A stretch of 29,909 bases of DNA, taken from contig MNCI01009462.1 of assembly GCA_015680685.1 (NCBI GenBank), positions 265,304-295,212 of the forward strand. Direction: 5' to 3'. Positions 10,721 to 21,430 of the stretch are shown here, in pieces. The notes beneath the pieces were generated by a model. It was not told the DNA's origin, did not search any database, and was given only the letters and a program-made list of their open reading frames with translations. The first letter of the stretch is position 1, and the number at the start of each line of letters is the position of its first letter. Source of the DNA: Gnetum montanum (taxonomy: Eukaryota; Streptophyta; Gnetopsida; Gnetales; Gnetaceae). Both the position numbers and the translations under genes were made by a program.

Positions 10721-11320
10721 AGCTTTTAGTTTAGGGTTTTATGCTAGATATTAGTTAGCCCCAAAATATTCTCATTACCAAGTTGTTAAATATATTTTTC
10801 ACTACTTAAAAGGTACAACTAACTTGGGCCTTTGGTATCCAAAGGATTCCTCCAGTGATATTTTTGATTATTGTGATGCAAATTGGGTAGGTTATTATGA
10901 TGATCCTTGTAGCACTAGTGGCAATTGTTTCTTCTTGGGAAGAAGTCTTATCTCTTGGATAACCAAGAAGAAAACCTCTACCACTCTCTTAATAGTAGAA
11001 GCTGAATACATTTTTGTCAACAGTTGTTGTGCTCAATTACTTTGGAAGAAAGAAATTCTCAAAGATTTAGGAGTAAATGTAGACTCAGCTCCTCTTTACT
11101 ACGATAAAAAGAGAATTATCAACATGACAAATAATCCCATCCAACATTATCATATCAAGCATATTTGAGATTCATCACCATTTCATATAGGAGCATACAG
11201 AACGTGGTCATGTAAGGCTAGAGTTCATTGGAATTGAGAGTCAACTAGCTAATGCCTTCACCAAACCTCTAGATGAGTATCAATTGGCATCTCTATGCAA
11301 ATATACAAGGATAGGACCTT
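10721..11320 (+). pseudogene. Copia RNase H and polyprotein C-terminus
   Basis: RNase H removes the RNA strand after reverse transcription. The longest open part is 10824-11168. It shows FDYCDANWVGYYDDPCSTSG, where copia elements have SDADWAG followed by DDRKSTSG, then SLISWITKKK and VEAEYI with the catalytic Glu. ILKDLGVNVDSAPLYYD and NNPIQHYHIKHI are the conserved C-terminal blocks. After the TGA at 11166 the reading continues in other frames to the terminal NAFTKPLDEYQ motif near 11250-11283. The last stretch of coding-like sequence ends near 11320, about 230 bases before the 3' LTR. Confidence 0.9.
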
Positions 11321-11534
11321 GTCCTATCATATTAGTCTTTCTTTCTATTCTTACTCCACATAAAAACAAAAATAATAAATACAAAACACCAAAAACATTT
11401 TTTTATATGCATCTATTTAGAGGAAGTTTTGCCTCACCTTTTTTATTATGTCCAAAAAGGAGGAGAAGTAGCTAATATGTTAATGTGTTATTATGTACTA
11501 GACTAATCCATTTTCTTAAGTTTTGGATGTTACC

Positions 11535-11547
11535 AAAAAGGGAAAGA
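11535..11547 (+). promoter_or_regulatory. Copia polypurine tract
   Basis: AAAAAGGGAAAGA directly precedes the TTG at which the 3' LTR begins, where plus-strand DNA priming takes place. The related minus-strand LTR has AAAAAGGGGAAGAT at the same position. Confidence 0.85.
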
Positions 11548-11548
11548 T

Positions 11549-12063
11549 TGTGGACCTTTTGATATGTCAAAATGTTAAGAAAAATGGAGAACAAAGTTAT
11601 TTGTGTGATTGTTAATTAGTCTTATAGCAAGTACATGGATTAAGAAAAAAATTGTAAACGTTTGATGAACATGAACAAGGAATGAAGAATTCAAAGAATA
11701 AAGAAAGTTGAAGAAAGATGTCTCTGGGATATAGTAGACATTTTGGGAAAATTGGAGTGAACTCAAACAAAGACATCTTTGAAAAATAGTAGATGTCTTT
11801 TCAAGCATGACAGGACCTTGTAGGATTGAGTGTTTTGTGTCGTAGCATAACACTCTAGAGTAGGGCTTAAATATTGTACAAGGTGTGAATCCTTCAATCA
11901 CAACTTGGAAGGAATAAAATCCAGAGGTGTGCTTGCAAACTACCCTCTAAGTGTGGACTACCCAAGTTGGGGAACCATGTTAAAATTAGTGTGTTCTTGG
12001 TGCCAAAGAATTGAAATTTGGAAAACTTAATCATCCCCCCCTTTATAAGTTCAATGATCCATA
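11549..12063 (+). repeat. Copia 3' LTR, internally deleted
   Basis: It starts TGTGGACC and ends TCCATA, matching TCCACA of the 5' LTR. At 515 bases it is about 590 shorter than the 5' copy. The missing part corresponds to about 6702-7310, with the junction near 11802-11812. Two or three AAGACATCTT-type motifs remain on its left side. Confidence 0.9.
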
Positions 12064-12068
12064 GGAAC
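12064..12068. repeat. Target-site duplication, right (ggaac)
   Basis: It matches AGAAC at 6483-6487 at four of five bases, immediately outside the copia LTR. Confidence 0.7.
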
Positions 12069-12695
12069 CTATTTATGGTGTTTGGTGCTTGGTTATATAG
12101 GGTTTTGGGGCATAAATCTTGCTACAAATTGGCTACAAATTTCTATTACGTTTTAGGTGGGGTAGGTGCCAAAATTAAGGGGGTTACCATATATAGTAAG
12201 TGTCATATCCCCATGGTCTTTCCATTTACTAAAAAATAGTAATGGGGGATGACATCCATGCTAGGAGGATGGCTTCTACATTAGGAGTAGATCTTCCACA
12301 CTAGGCATGAAGTTTCTATGCTGGGCATGCAATCTCCATGCTGGGGGTTAAAGTTTCTATGTTGAGGGGAAAGGTTATACCCATCCATGTTGGGGGTAGG
12401 TGAGATCTACCTCCTTGTAAGTGTTTCTAGGGTATAAAAGTATATACTCCCCATAAAAACCATCAAATCGCCAATTTTTGGCATCCCAAAAGGCATTTTT
12501 GACCCCTCCCAAACCCAAATATAGACACTATGTGACCTTGTTCACTTAGGTGATGAGGCTTTGACCACTTATGAGGCATTTTTCAACCCCAAAAATTTAA
12601 AGTATGTGAGATTGCATCTCATGGATTACAATCCTTACATTTTCAATGAAGTTTTACCTTAGTTTTCATGGGATGGGATTATAAATGTTACGACA
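12064..12695 (-). repeat. Gypsy-like LTR2, distal part
   Basis: 12440-12695 aligns in the same orientation with 17545-17800: shared phrases include ACTTATGAGGCA, TTCAACCC, TTAAAGTATG, CTCATGG and AACCTTACATTT or its close variants. In both places similarity stops near a TGTRAC-like sequence on the minus strand, which I take as the LTR's outer end. 12240-12400 contains repeated CATGCTGGG/CATGCTAGG phrases. Joined across the copia insertion to 5342-6487, it would make one LTR of about 1.8 kb including the 546-bp duplication. Confidence 0.6.
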
Positions 12696-15597
12696 TTCAA
12701 ATTTGGTAGTGTTTCATTGACCTCATTTATTCCTTAGATGAAGGTGGTACCATAATTGCATGGATAGACTCTTCACTAGTGGGGATATCCTTACTAACAA
12801 AAATATATTCAAACATATTCACTAATGCTTTAAGGTCTACAGTAGAAGTCATCACGTGATCATACAAGCTAAGGAAGGTATTCTTTTGTTTTAATGACTA
12901 TTTGACCTATTCCATCGTAGTGAGGAAGTCCTTGTCATTGGTTGTGGGAATTTCATTTTTACTGTTCTTGACTTTATTCATGCATCCAAAAATGCTAACT
13001 TTGTGCTTTAATGATTGTGTTTTGGCTTCTTTTTCCTTCCCTTGTAGCTTGGGGTCCTTCCATGATTGAATGGTTGAGGTGTTATGAGCATTAAAAATTA
13101 TTATAATACATGATATGGAAGTGGGCTTCGACAAGCCCACTTCCTTCCATGCCTTGGCCTATTTTTTGTTATTGTTCTTAGGCTTTAGTGCAAGCTTCTT
13201 ATGTTGTTTTCTTGGAGACTTGTTCTTATTGTTGGTTGGTTGTAAAGAAAACATTGCATTGGCCACTAAGGAAGGATTTTTTTTAGTTGTAGAAGTAGGT
13301 TTGGTTGTAGCAAGAGGGGACACCCCAATCACAAAAGGATCCTTGGGAGGTGTAGGTGATGAAACCCTTAAAAAAAGGGGGGGCCTTGAACCAGTCAAAG
13401 TTGAAGGACCCTTGTCATTATCAAGAGGTACTTGAATCATAAATTACTCCTACATAGGTCTAGGATTATTTTTCACATTGAATGTTGCTATAGCATATGG
13501 GCTATTGTTGGCATTCAATGGGTCTTTGTAGACCTACATGGATTGGTTTTGTTGTTTGATAAAGTTGGAGGCACCAAGGACCAATTCACCTTTGTCTATC
13601 ATCTTTTGTAGGTCATCCTTTAGATCTCAGAAAAACTTGGTATCATGACCTAGAAGTTGGTGATAATAGCAAAAATGGTCAAGATTGAAGTACTTAGATA
13701 TGAGGGGGTCATCCTTGGTTACAAGAGTGAGAGTTTTGGCTATCTCTCATAGTTTGTCATGACTTTGGTGGGTATTTTCAGTTATTTGTTTGTATTGAAT
13801 TATTTCACTCTTTAGCAATTGATCAAGGAATTTCAATGGTTTCAATGGTAGCCTAGTGTACTTCAAATAGTCTTTTTGTTCAAAGTTAGGCCTCATAGTA
13901 GTTGATGTAGAGGTCCCAGATGTTGTAGGATGATTGTTCTTGGCAGGGGCCTTGGATTGATTCATCTTAGGCTTCTATGTAGTTGTCTTGTTGTCTTTGG
14001 CCACATGGCCATGGTTGTGTTGTTTTGCCTCGCCTTCTTCTTATCCTTCCAAGTGTGTTAGTTCTTGTATGCCACATAGGTAGGATCATGGCTAGCCTCA
14101 ACTACATCTGCTATGTTCTTTGTTTGGAAAAAGACTTGTCTAAGTGATCATGGGTCTAGATAATATAGTTTTGACTTAATAAAGTCATTAACCATCCCCT
14201 TGAATATGGTAAGAAGATGAGTTTTGACTATTGGTTTTGAAATCTCATTAAGAAGAGCATTACATTGTTGTATGAATTTTGGTACTAGCTCAAGGGATCC
14301 CTACTTGACCTTCATTAATTAATTAAGAGTCATATCACATTTTAAGTTGTACTTGAAATGGTTAACAAATTATGAAATTAATTCTTTAAGCAAAGATATG
14401 GATCCTCTTGGTAGTGCATGGTACTAGTCCAAAGCCTTTCCTATAAGGAACATAGGAAAAATCTACATTATGGTATGCATCCAAGCTTGTAAAAATAGAC
14501 ACTTAGAAAAAAATGTTATCAATTGGATATTAGAATAGCCTTCACCACTATACATGATGAATTGAGGTATGGGGACCCCCTTTGGAAGAGTTATCGATGG
14601 AACAACAAGGCTAATTGAATCATCCTAATAGAAATCCATTATCCTTACTATCTATGTTGTGGAGGCTTTGAGCTTTCGTAACTCTTCTGTCAAGTCTTGG
14701 ATCATTTGGAATGCCTAATCTTGTTCTTGGGGCATTTCCATGGATTGTGGTATTTATACGAATGGTTGAGGCATCAAGTGAGAGGCTTGTGGCCTTGCGA
14801 TGGGTTGCAATATAGAAGGGATATGTTGGATTATAGTGGTCATGGGTGGACTAAATAATGAAAAATATGTTTGTGCTGATACTTAAGGCATAAAAAGGAC
14901 AAATATTATTTGTGTTCCCTAGGTCACTTATGCTTCCATTGTGAGGTCCACTAGTAAAAAGAAGGAATGAGTGATGTTGAGAACCATCATTGAGGACAGT
15001 GCAAATCAAGGCTACATGGAAAAAGATATGGAAGAAAATAGGGAGCTTACTTGAGGCATAGGTTGTGCCTAATGCATTGCTATAATTGGTGTAGTCCCAA
15101 ACATTATGGGATATAAGGGATATGATGCTTGAGATGCATGTCCTATGGAAGAGACAACCAAGGCGAAACTAGCTATGGTAGTTTGAGGGACCAATTATTG
15201 GAATAGGCTCCCTATGAAATTATATGGTTCAAGCTCTACCTTGAACTCATCATGTTTTTCATGCTAGCCCTTTGAACTAAGCCTCTTACTTTGTTCATCC
15301 ATCTTAATTAATTGAGTGTATGTGTGCATGAGCATTGTTTAGTATTATTTTATCATAGGGAGAGGGTATGTACTCTTTCACATTATAGTGAATCAACTCA
15401 TACTCATGCTTGGTTTCAACCTTTGCATTGGGAATGAGTAATCCTTCTTGGAACTTAGCATAGATATAGTTATAGTATTCTTTGTTAAGTACATCGAAAT
15501 CTAGGCTTGACCTTCTTTGTCTAAGTAACTGTCTATGCTCAACCACAATGGGGTCTCTTGGATCATAGATCCTCACTTCATCCTAACTAGATGTCAT
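12696..15597 (-). pseudogene. Ty3/gypsy-like gag, copy B (decayed)
   Basis: This is a second gag copy read leftwards, starting MTSS at 15597. The N-terminal reading continues, after one TAG, as DEVRIYDPRDPIVVEHRQ and then a Tyr-rich stretch to about 15304. The capsid region (about 14700-14200) is more damaged than in copy A but can be followed by its nucleotide similarity. Next come a YTRLPLKPLKFLDQLL segment and, near 13680-13600, HFCYYHQLLGHDTKFF, the nucleocapsid-like CxYHxxxGHDT segment. A Lys/Pro/Thr-rich tail at 13440-13159 (NNKNKSPRKQHKK) and further coding-like sequence continue almost to 12700. No protease, RT or integrase follows before the LTR. Frame changes and TAG stops are present. 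Confidence 0.72.
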
Positions 15598-16394
15598 GTT
15601 TGTTATGTCGACAGGTAAAATTGTTAACTTACTGAAAGGCATTTTCAAAGATGTTTTTTTTGCCATTTTACTATTTTTAGTAAAAATTTTAGTAAGTGGG
15701 ATTGCCCAATGGTGTAGTTGGATATACATGGAAAAAGTGGTTGAAATTGCTACTATAGTATAAATGGTATATATTGCACTTGGGAAAATAATGTTATGGT
15801 TTTAAAGTTAGTAATAATAAGTATGCTAGTTTCACTAGTAGTGTATATGCTAGAGGGTGTGCAATAGACCACTATTTTTCCCAACCAACTATATTGAGGT
15901 AGATGGTGAAAATGGGTTTTCACATGGTAAAACCAAGCTAGGAATGTTTTTCTCCAAAGGATGTACATTATTTTTGACAAATCAATTGTGAAAATTTTTC
16001 ATTTTCCAAGGACTACAATGGAGTCCTAGTAGTGTCTATGCTAGATTCTCCTATAGAATTTCATAGTAGATGTATTTAGGTTTTAGGATGGATCTATAGT
16101 GGCCTTTAGACTCCAAATATAGGTTTTAGTAGCAAAAAATTATAGGTTTTGGTGTTGATTATGCTAGGTTCAAAGAATCTAGTAGCTATTGTGAAAATTT
16201 AGTAGACACCCAAATCATCAACCACAACTATGCTAGGTATTATGGACAAGAATTGGAATACCAATGTTGGTTTTTAAAGTTAAACATTTGAAGGTTTTAA
16301 TTTCAAGATGTGAAAGACTTTGTATTTGGAAAAGGTTAGAGAAGGTTTTGGAAGATGTTGGAATAGGTTTCTGGGCTAAGAATTTGGGTAACAG
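15598..16394 (-). other. 5' untranslated internal region of gypsy-like copy B
   Basis: This is the counterpart of 4579-5318, between the primer-site candidate and gag. No coding sequence was recognised. The phrase TATGCTAG is frequent here, as in the LTR. Confidence 0.5.
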
Positions 16395-16411
16395 TCCTCC
16401 TTCTAGTACCA
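16395..16411 (-). promoter_or_regulatory. Candidate primer binding site, copy B
   Basis: The minus strand reads TGGTACTAGAAGGAGGA, six bases inside the proposed LTR end (TACA). Twelve of the 13 bases from the fifth onward are shared with copy A; they differ in the opening tetranucleotide and at the fifth base region, where CpG loss would explain the change. The tRNA was not identified. Confidence 0.4.
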
Positions 16412-16417
16412 AACATT

Positions 16418-17800
16418 GTAGCACCTAGAAAATTTGATCGTTGGAGGAACTGAGAACCCCAAATGCAACAGCCTAACCTTGGATCCTAAGGGCCTCTGAG
16501 AAATAGGATCCAAGGTACCCTAGACAATCTGTTCAATTACCTAGTGACTTAGAGAATGTAAATAGAGAAAATAAAATTGTAGATTCCATAGAAAATAAAC
16601 ACAGAAATAAAATTCAAAATAAATTCTACACAACAAAAGAACTGTAAACTTTATTGAATAGTATGAAAAATGCTTAATGTATGAAGTTTGATTGTGCATA
16701 GATTTTAAGTTGAAAATGTATAGGAAGATTATTTGAAGCCTATTTGAACTAGCAGGTTGTATTCTACAATTGAACTCCATGATCTAGGTACTTTCCAACT
16801 CTAATCTCTTACAAAGACTTGATAGTTTTCATTCAAATTTGTGACTTTGAATGGAAATGATGTAAACAATGATATGAACTCTTGTTCCAATGGTGCTACA
16901 CCAAGGGTCTCTAGTGCTCAACATAGATACCAAATGAAATTCAAGCACTCAAGGTTACAAAAGGCTATTGATTGCAAAGGTTCAAAACTATCAAAAAATG
17001 ATTTAGAAAAATGTTTTTGAAACCTCAATAAGGTGTTCAAGTTTGGCTTTCATAGGTATTAGGTTGTTGATTAAAGATTGCAAATCTCTACCATGATTAA
17101 TAACAGATTAATGTATATCTATAGGTGTAATAGTTATGAATTCTAGCGTAGTTGTCCATTTATGGAAAGTTTTGATATACCAAAGCCATCAAAATTCATT
17201 TGAATACTATAAATAGTAAATATATGTTTCTTACTATATTGGCCTTCACCTCAACTATGCTATCCTTAGAGGATGATTTTCGCATTTGTTGGAACCTACT
17301 AGAATCATGTGGTGACTACATTAACCATGTGAGGATTGCTGAAAATCCATGATAACTACATTGGCAATACTGTGACCATTGGAAACTACCATGCCTACAT
17401 TGACCGCTATTGGAAACATAAAAAACCCAATAGCTCCAACGTTGGATGTGTGTAGCTATGATGGATTTTGTGGTGACTATGCTAGGTTTTGCTAAAAAAT
17501 GAAAATCCAACACCATCTACACCACAGATAGGTGGTTCCTCCATAATTAAGGCTATACCCCCACAAAAACCCATAAAAATTCCAAATTTGGTAATGCCCA
17601 AGGCATTTTTAGCCATCCCAAGCCCAAGTATAAATATGACATTAATTTTCCCACCTAAGAAGTAAGGCAGTAGCAACTTATGAGGCAATTTTCAACCCAA
17701 AGAAGTTAAAGTATGCAAGATTGTAGCTCATGGGCCACAAACCTTACATTTACAGTAAGATCTTACCTCAAGTTGGAAGGTGAAGGCTATAAGTTACAAA
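16418..17800 (-). repeat. Gypsy-like LTR1
   Basis: This is the upstream LTR, on the minus strand, of the tandem gypsy-like structure, about 1.4 kb. Its outer end (17545-17800) matches 12440-12695 and its inner end (16418-16930) matches 5342-5930. The middle is more diverged and was matched only by scattered phrases. Short open readings inside it have no family resemblance and are not annotated. Confidence 0.6.
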
Positions 17801-18372
17801 ATGTGTTTTCTTTATGGTTTTTCAATTACTTCCTAGATCTAAACCTCTAATTATTATCCTTACCCAAGCACAAAAGAAGTTCATACATAAAAAGAAGAAT
17901 GAGAAATATCAAGTCATTAATGAATCTTTCCTGAAGTGAAGAAAGAAAGCTACATCTACCACTAACACAATAGCTACTTCAACTTATTCATTATCAATAG
18001 TTTCTTGAGTGGATTTACTTTCCAAAGATTTCATATTAAACAATCATGCTTCACTTCAAATCACTGTAGTAATGAAATCAAAAGGGATAAATTTTCCTCT
18101 TTAAACTCATTTTTAAATCCAAGGAACATCATTTAGTATTAAATAAATTTCTCAAGTTAATCACTATGCCTATAGACATTCAACCTTATGTTCAAGCTAT
18201 CTCATCAGTGCTCACTACTTCAAAGTATAAGGTAAACTAAGTGTTTAAAGGTAAAAACATCAAAACCTATCTTGTTATGGGTGTCATATTCTAGCATCCC
18301 ATCTACATCATGATACAAATTTGGAACAATATGATGCTACCTATAGGACATATGGACAATGGAGCTGAATCC
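17801..18372. other. Unassigned spacer between two LTRs
   Basis: AT-rich DNA with no recognised gene or repeat, lying between the outer end of gypsy-like LTR1 and the end of the minus-strand copia LTR. Confidence 0.5.
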
Positions 18373-19463
18373 TAAGGATCAATAACCTAGAAGGAGGGAT
18401 GAATAAGTTTTCCAAATTGCAAGAAACACCTATTATGCAAAAACATAAGAATTACATGGTTCCCAAACTTGGGTGTTCCACACTCGGAGGGTAGATTCCT
18501 TGCACACCTCTAGACATTATTTCTTCCAAAATGTGATTCAGAGGATACCACAACCATTATAAAGTTTGAGCTCTGGCAAGGAGAGTTTCACCATTGCAAC
18601 AACTTTGAATCATGCAAGATCCTAAAAAGCTCAAGAGTAGTTTAAAGAATCTCATAACCTATACAAAATAGAGTTATACTCTAGAGTATTTTTACGTAGC
18701 AAAAAAACTCAATCCTACTAGATCCTAACAAGCTCTAAAAGGATGCCTTCTTGCAAGAAGCACATCAACCCCTTAGGAAAGCAAGAAAAGAAAAAGAATC
18801 ACAAAAAGAGATTATAACTAAATTTGCAAATTCCTTGTACAATGAATCATAGTTTCATAATAAATCTAACAAATGATGTAAAAATTTAAGTACCCAAGTA
18901 TAATAGCATAAGATAGACAATGATAGCTTTGATGTTAACAATGCTTGCTTCATATCCAAGAGTTTGAAGTCTAATTATAGCCTCAAATTTTTCAAAAATA
19001 TCTTGGAATTTATGCAATGGATATTCAATGGCTAGTGTATATGTCTCCTTCGAGATTGAGATGTCTTTCTTTATGCAACTTCAACTCTAGGGAGACGTCT
19101 TCTTTCCAATGGAGATGTCTCTTATTTTTGGGAGATGTCTTCCTATGATTGAATTTCTCTTGGCTAAGATGTATTTTTTTCCTTGGAGATGTCTTCTCAA
19201 CTTGTGAGCTCTAGTTTCTAAGGCTTTCTCTTATTGATTTAGCTTTCTCTCAATCCCTAGAGCATCTTCATTTAGCTAGTATTCTTCATGCTTTTCCATG
19301 ATCTCATTTTTCCTATGAAGTCTTTTACTTTAATACATATGCTTTCTTGAGTCCTTGTCCATGATGTGGAGTTCTTGTTCTTTTCTTGTAAATACAACAT
19401 CCACAATAAACATCTTTTTTTTCTCCATATTCCTTAAGGTTTTGGCATACCAAAAGGTTAATA
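18373..19463 (-). repeat. Second copia LTR, same family as 6488-7590
   Basis: Read on the minus strand it begins TATTAACCTTTTGGTATGCC and ends GATCCTTA. Its 1091 bases match the copia 5' LTR in order: ACATCTCC-type motifs, GGGTTGATGTGCTTCTTGCA, TTTGGGAACCATGT and AACTTATTCATCCCTCC. It keeps the intact motif GACGTC at 19093-19098. No second LTR of this copy lies in the window. Confidence 0.88.
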
Positions 19464-19580
19464 ATCTTCCCCTTTTTCATGGTGTCCAAAACTTAAGAAA
19501 ATGGATTAGTAGTTATTATTACTCATGATGCTAGTTTAAAATATATCTAGTAGATCTTAGTAGCACATTATATTCCATCA
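19464..19580 (-). mobile_element. Stub of copia internal 3' region
   Basis: Upstream (minus strand) of the second copia LTR lies a polypurine tract, AAAAAGGGGAAGAT, preceded by ACTAATCCATTTTCTTAAG, which matches 11504-11522 of the full element. Similarity fades near 19580, so only the last ~115 bases of the internal region survive next to this 3' LTR. Confidence 0.75.
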
Positions 19581-20821
19581 TTTAAGTCATTTCACATCCT
19601 CACATAATAATCATTAATAGTACTAATGGTAATGACCAAAAACATTGGTGGTTGGGATGACGAAGGGTTCATGGGTGCATAGCCTCAACCCCACCTCTGT
19701 GTAAGGGCATTTACTAGGAAATTGAGGCAAAGTACCCTAAATGGTCTTGTCAATAGAATAGCAACTTTGATAGCTACAACCAGGGTATTGGGCACAACTG
19801 GGGGATGGCATGGTTAGCTAAACATGTGAGCGTTGATGATGTTCTCAACAATACTGAGGCTGACTAGGCTTGGGCATAGCGAGGGCCTCTCGACATGAGA
19901 ATGGCAGTGCAAGGGTGTAAAAAACATGCAAAATAATGAAAAAAGTGTGAATGTGGTACTGAATGTTAAAGAAAATGCTTAAGATGCAATGAATGAAATG
20001 CTCAAACTATAATGGAGTTTGAGAGAAAGAAAGGATGATACCATCCCATACGAGAAGCATAGCAATTACAAATGAGCTTTGTGGAGGCACGTGGTGTACA
20101 GATAGATGTAGTAGTAGCATAGCTAGAGTCGATGGGGTGTCTCAGGGTGACAACTAACATCTACTACAAGGTCTGGGCTTGTTGGGTTGGCTATCATGAT
20201 GTACTATAGGCTTATAGTGCATTGTAGTGCTAAGTGGAATGTGAAGGTGTTGCCAAGATGCTAGTATGCTCCAGTGTACAGGGTGCTCAAGGTGCTTTGG
20301 ATGCCAAGAAGTGCTCTACGGTGCTAATTACTACTTGGATTTTGCTAGCCAAATGCTTCAAATGCCCAATGATAAAATGAAATACCAAGCCCTAGAGTTT
20401 GGAATGTAGAGCTATCTATAGGCGTAGGGTTGGTGTGAAGTGCGAATTGAGTGCCACGTGGTGAAGGGATAGGTAGGGCTACATTGACCTTTGTTATCAT
20501 CCCATTGGAGCAACTAGTGCTATGCTTTGATATGCTCCTCTAGGTCTCAAAAGAACATAAGACTATGGCTACACTATTAAGACTACATGTGCCAAGACCA
20601 TAATGTACCTACAAGCAGTGCAAAATGGTGTAATTTGGAGGCTATGCTCTGGGACTATGTTCTTCCCTCTTTTGGGTGGGACTAAGTGTAGGTACAATTT
20701 TGGGAGGGGACAAAAAGAGTGCAAGTTGCTGATCCTACTTTCTAGAAGAGTGATAGAGTTGAAATGAGGGCTTGTACTAGGCTTTGGAAGCTTTTGGAGG
20801 CAATTTTGTGTTGCTATGATA

Positions 20822-20841
20822 GCTATGCTCTAGATCATAGC
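20822..20841. repeat. GCTATGCTC-type palindrome, copy 1
   Basis: GCTATGCTCTAGATCATAGC is a palindrome with one mispaired position. It belongs to the family also seen at 20987, 21236, 24925 and 25096. Confidence 0.6.
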
Positions 20842-21235
20842 ACAGCAGTTGGGCAGTTCTTGCAGAAACTGAAGTCCAGTACTGCTACGCTTGCTATGCT
20901 AGAGAGTGTAGTAGGATGGGACAAAGAATAGCTCTAACACTTAGAAAAATCTAGCAAAATTTCTAGTCCTTGTTCTTGCTATGCCAGCTATGCTCAAGAG
21001 CATATTCTGAGGGGTATCTTCAAGAGTTAGAAATTCTGCCAAACACCTTTTTCATGTTGAGCTACCTTAACAACTTCTAGCTTGACACTAGTGTAGACTA
21101 TCTATTGGAGTGCTACTACATTGGAGACCATAGCAAGAAGGATGTGAGCATAAAAAGACACTTAGAAAAATCTTTGCAACTACTGTTTGACACTTAGAAG
21201 ATTTTGTAGATCTGGTTGTGTTGCATGTTACACTA

Positions 21236-21255
21236 GCTACGCTCTAGAGCATAGC
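21236..21255. repeat. GCTATGCTC-type palindrome, copy 3
   Basis: GCTACGCTCTAGAGCATAGC is a palindrome apart from one CpG/CpA position. The copy at 20987-21005 (GCTATGCTCAAGAGCATAT) is related. Confidence 0.65.
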
Positions 21256-21351
21256 CCCAGCAGTGGGATTATGGGCCAAACACTTAGAAAAAATTTACCT
21301 TGTGTTGAAAATTAGACAAATTTACTATTGTAGTGTTGTTGCCTGAATTTG

Positions 21352-21430
21352 GTGGTGTTTTGCTAGTCCCTCTTTGTCGACATTTGGAGGAGTGGCCCAA
21401 GGGACATCGATAAAGAATCCAAAACACCAC
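21352..21430. repeat. 79-nt inverted repeat with nested stem
   Basis: The outer arms GTGGTGTTTTG (21352-21362) and CAAAACACCAC (21420-21430) pair perfectly over 11 bp. Inside, CTTTGTCGA (21372-21380) and TCGATAAAG (21408-21416) pair with one G-T wobble. An alternative inner pairing is GTCCC (21366-21370) with GGGAC (21401-21405). Confidence 0.65.

Larger units (their letters stand above)
6488..12063 (+). mobile_element. Ty1/copia LTR retrotransposon, degenerate, nested in gypsy-like LTR
   Basis: This is a full-length but inactive copia element: 5' LTR, initiator-Met-type primer site, remnants of gag, protease, integrase, reverse transcriptase and RNase H in copia order (integrase before RT), polypurine tract and a shortened 3' LTR. 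The coding region carries many stops and some frameshifts. The two LTRs are clearly diverged, so the insertion is old. The style of the RNase H and C-terminal blocks resembles the SIRE/Maximus group, but this lineage call is an impression and not a phylogeny. Confidence 0.93.

Noticed and set aside
13115-13435. 106-codon plus-strand reading opposite gag copy B
   Set aside because: It is the antisense of the Lys/Pro/Thr-rich gag tail, which has the better family match.
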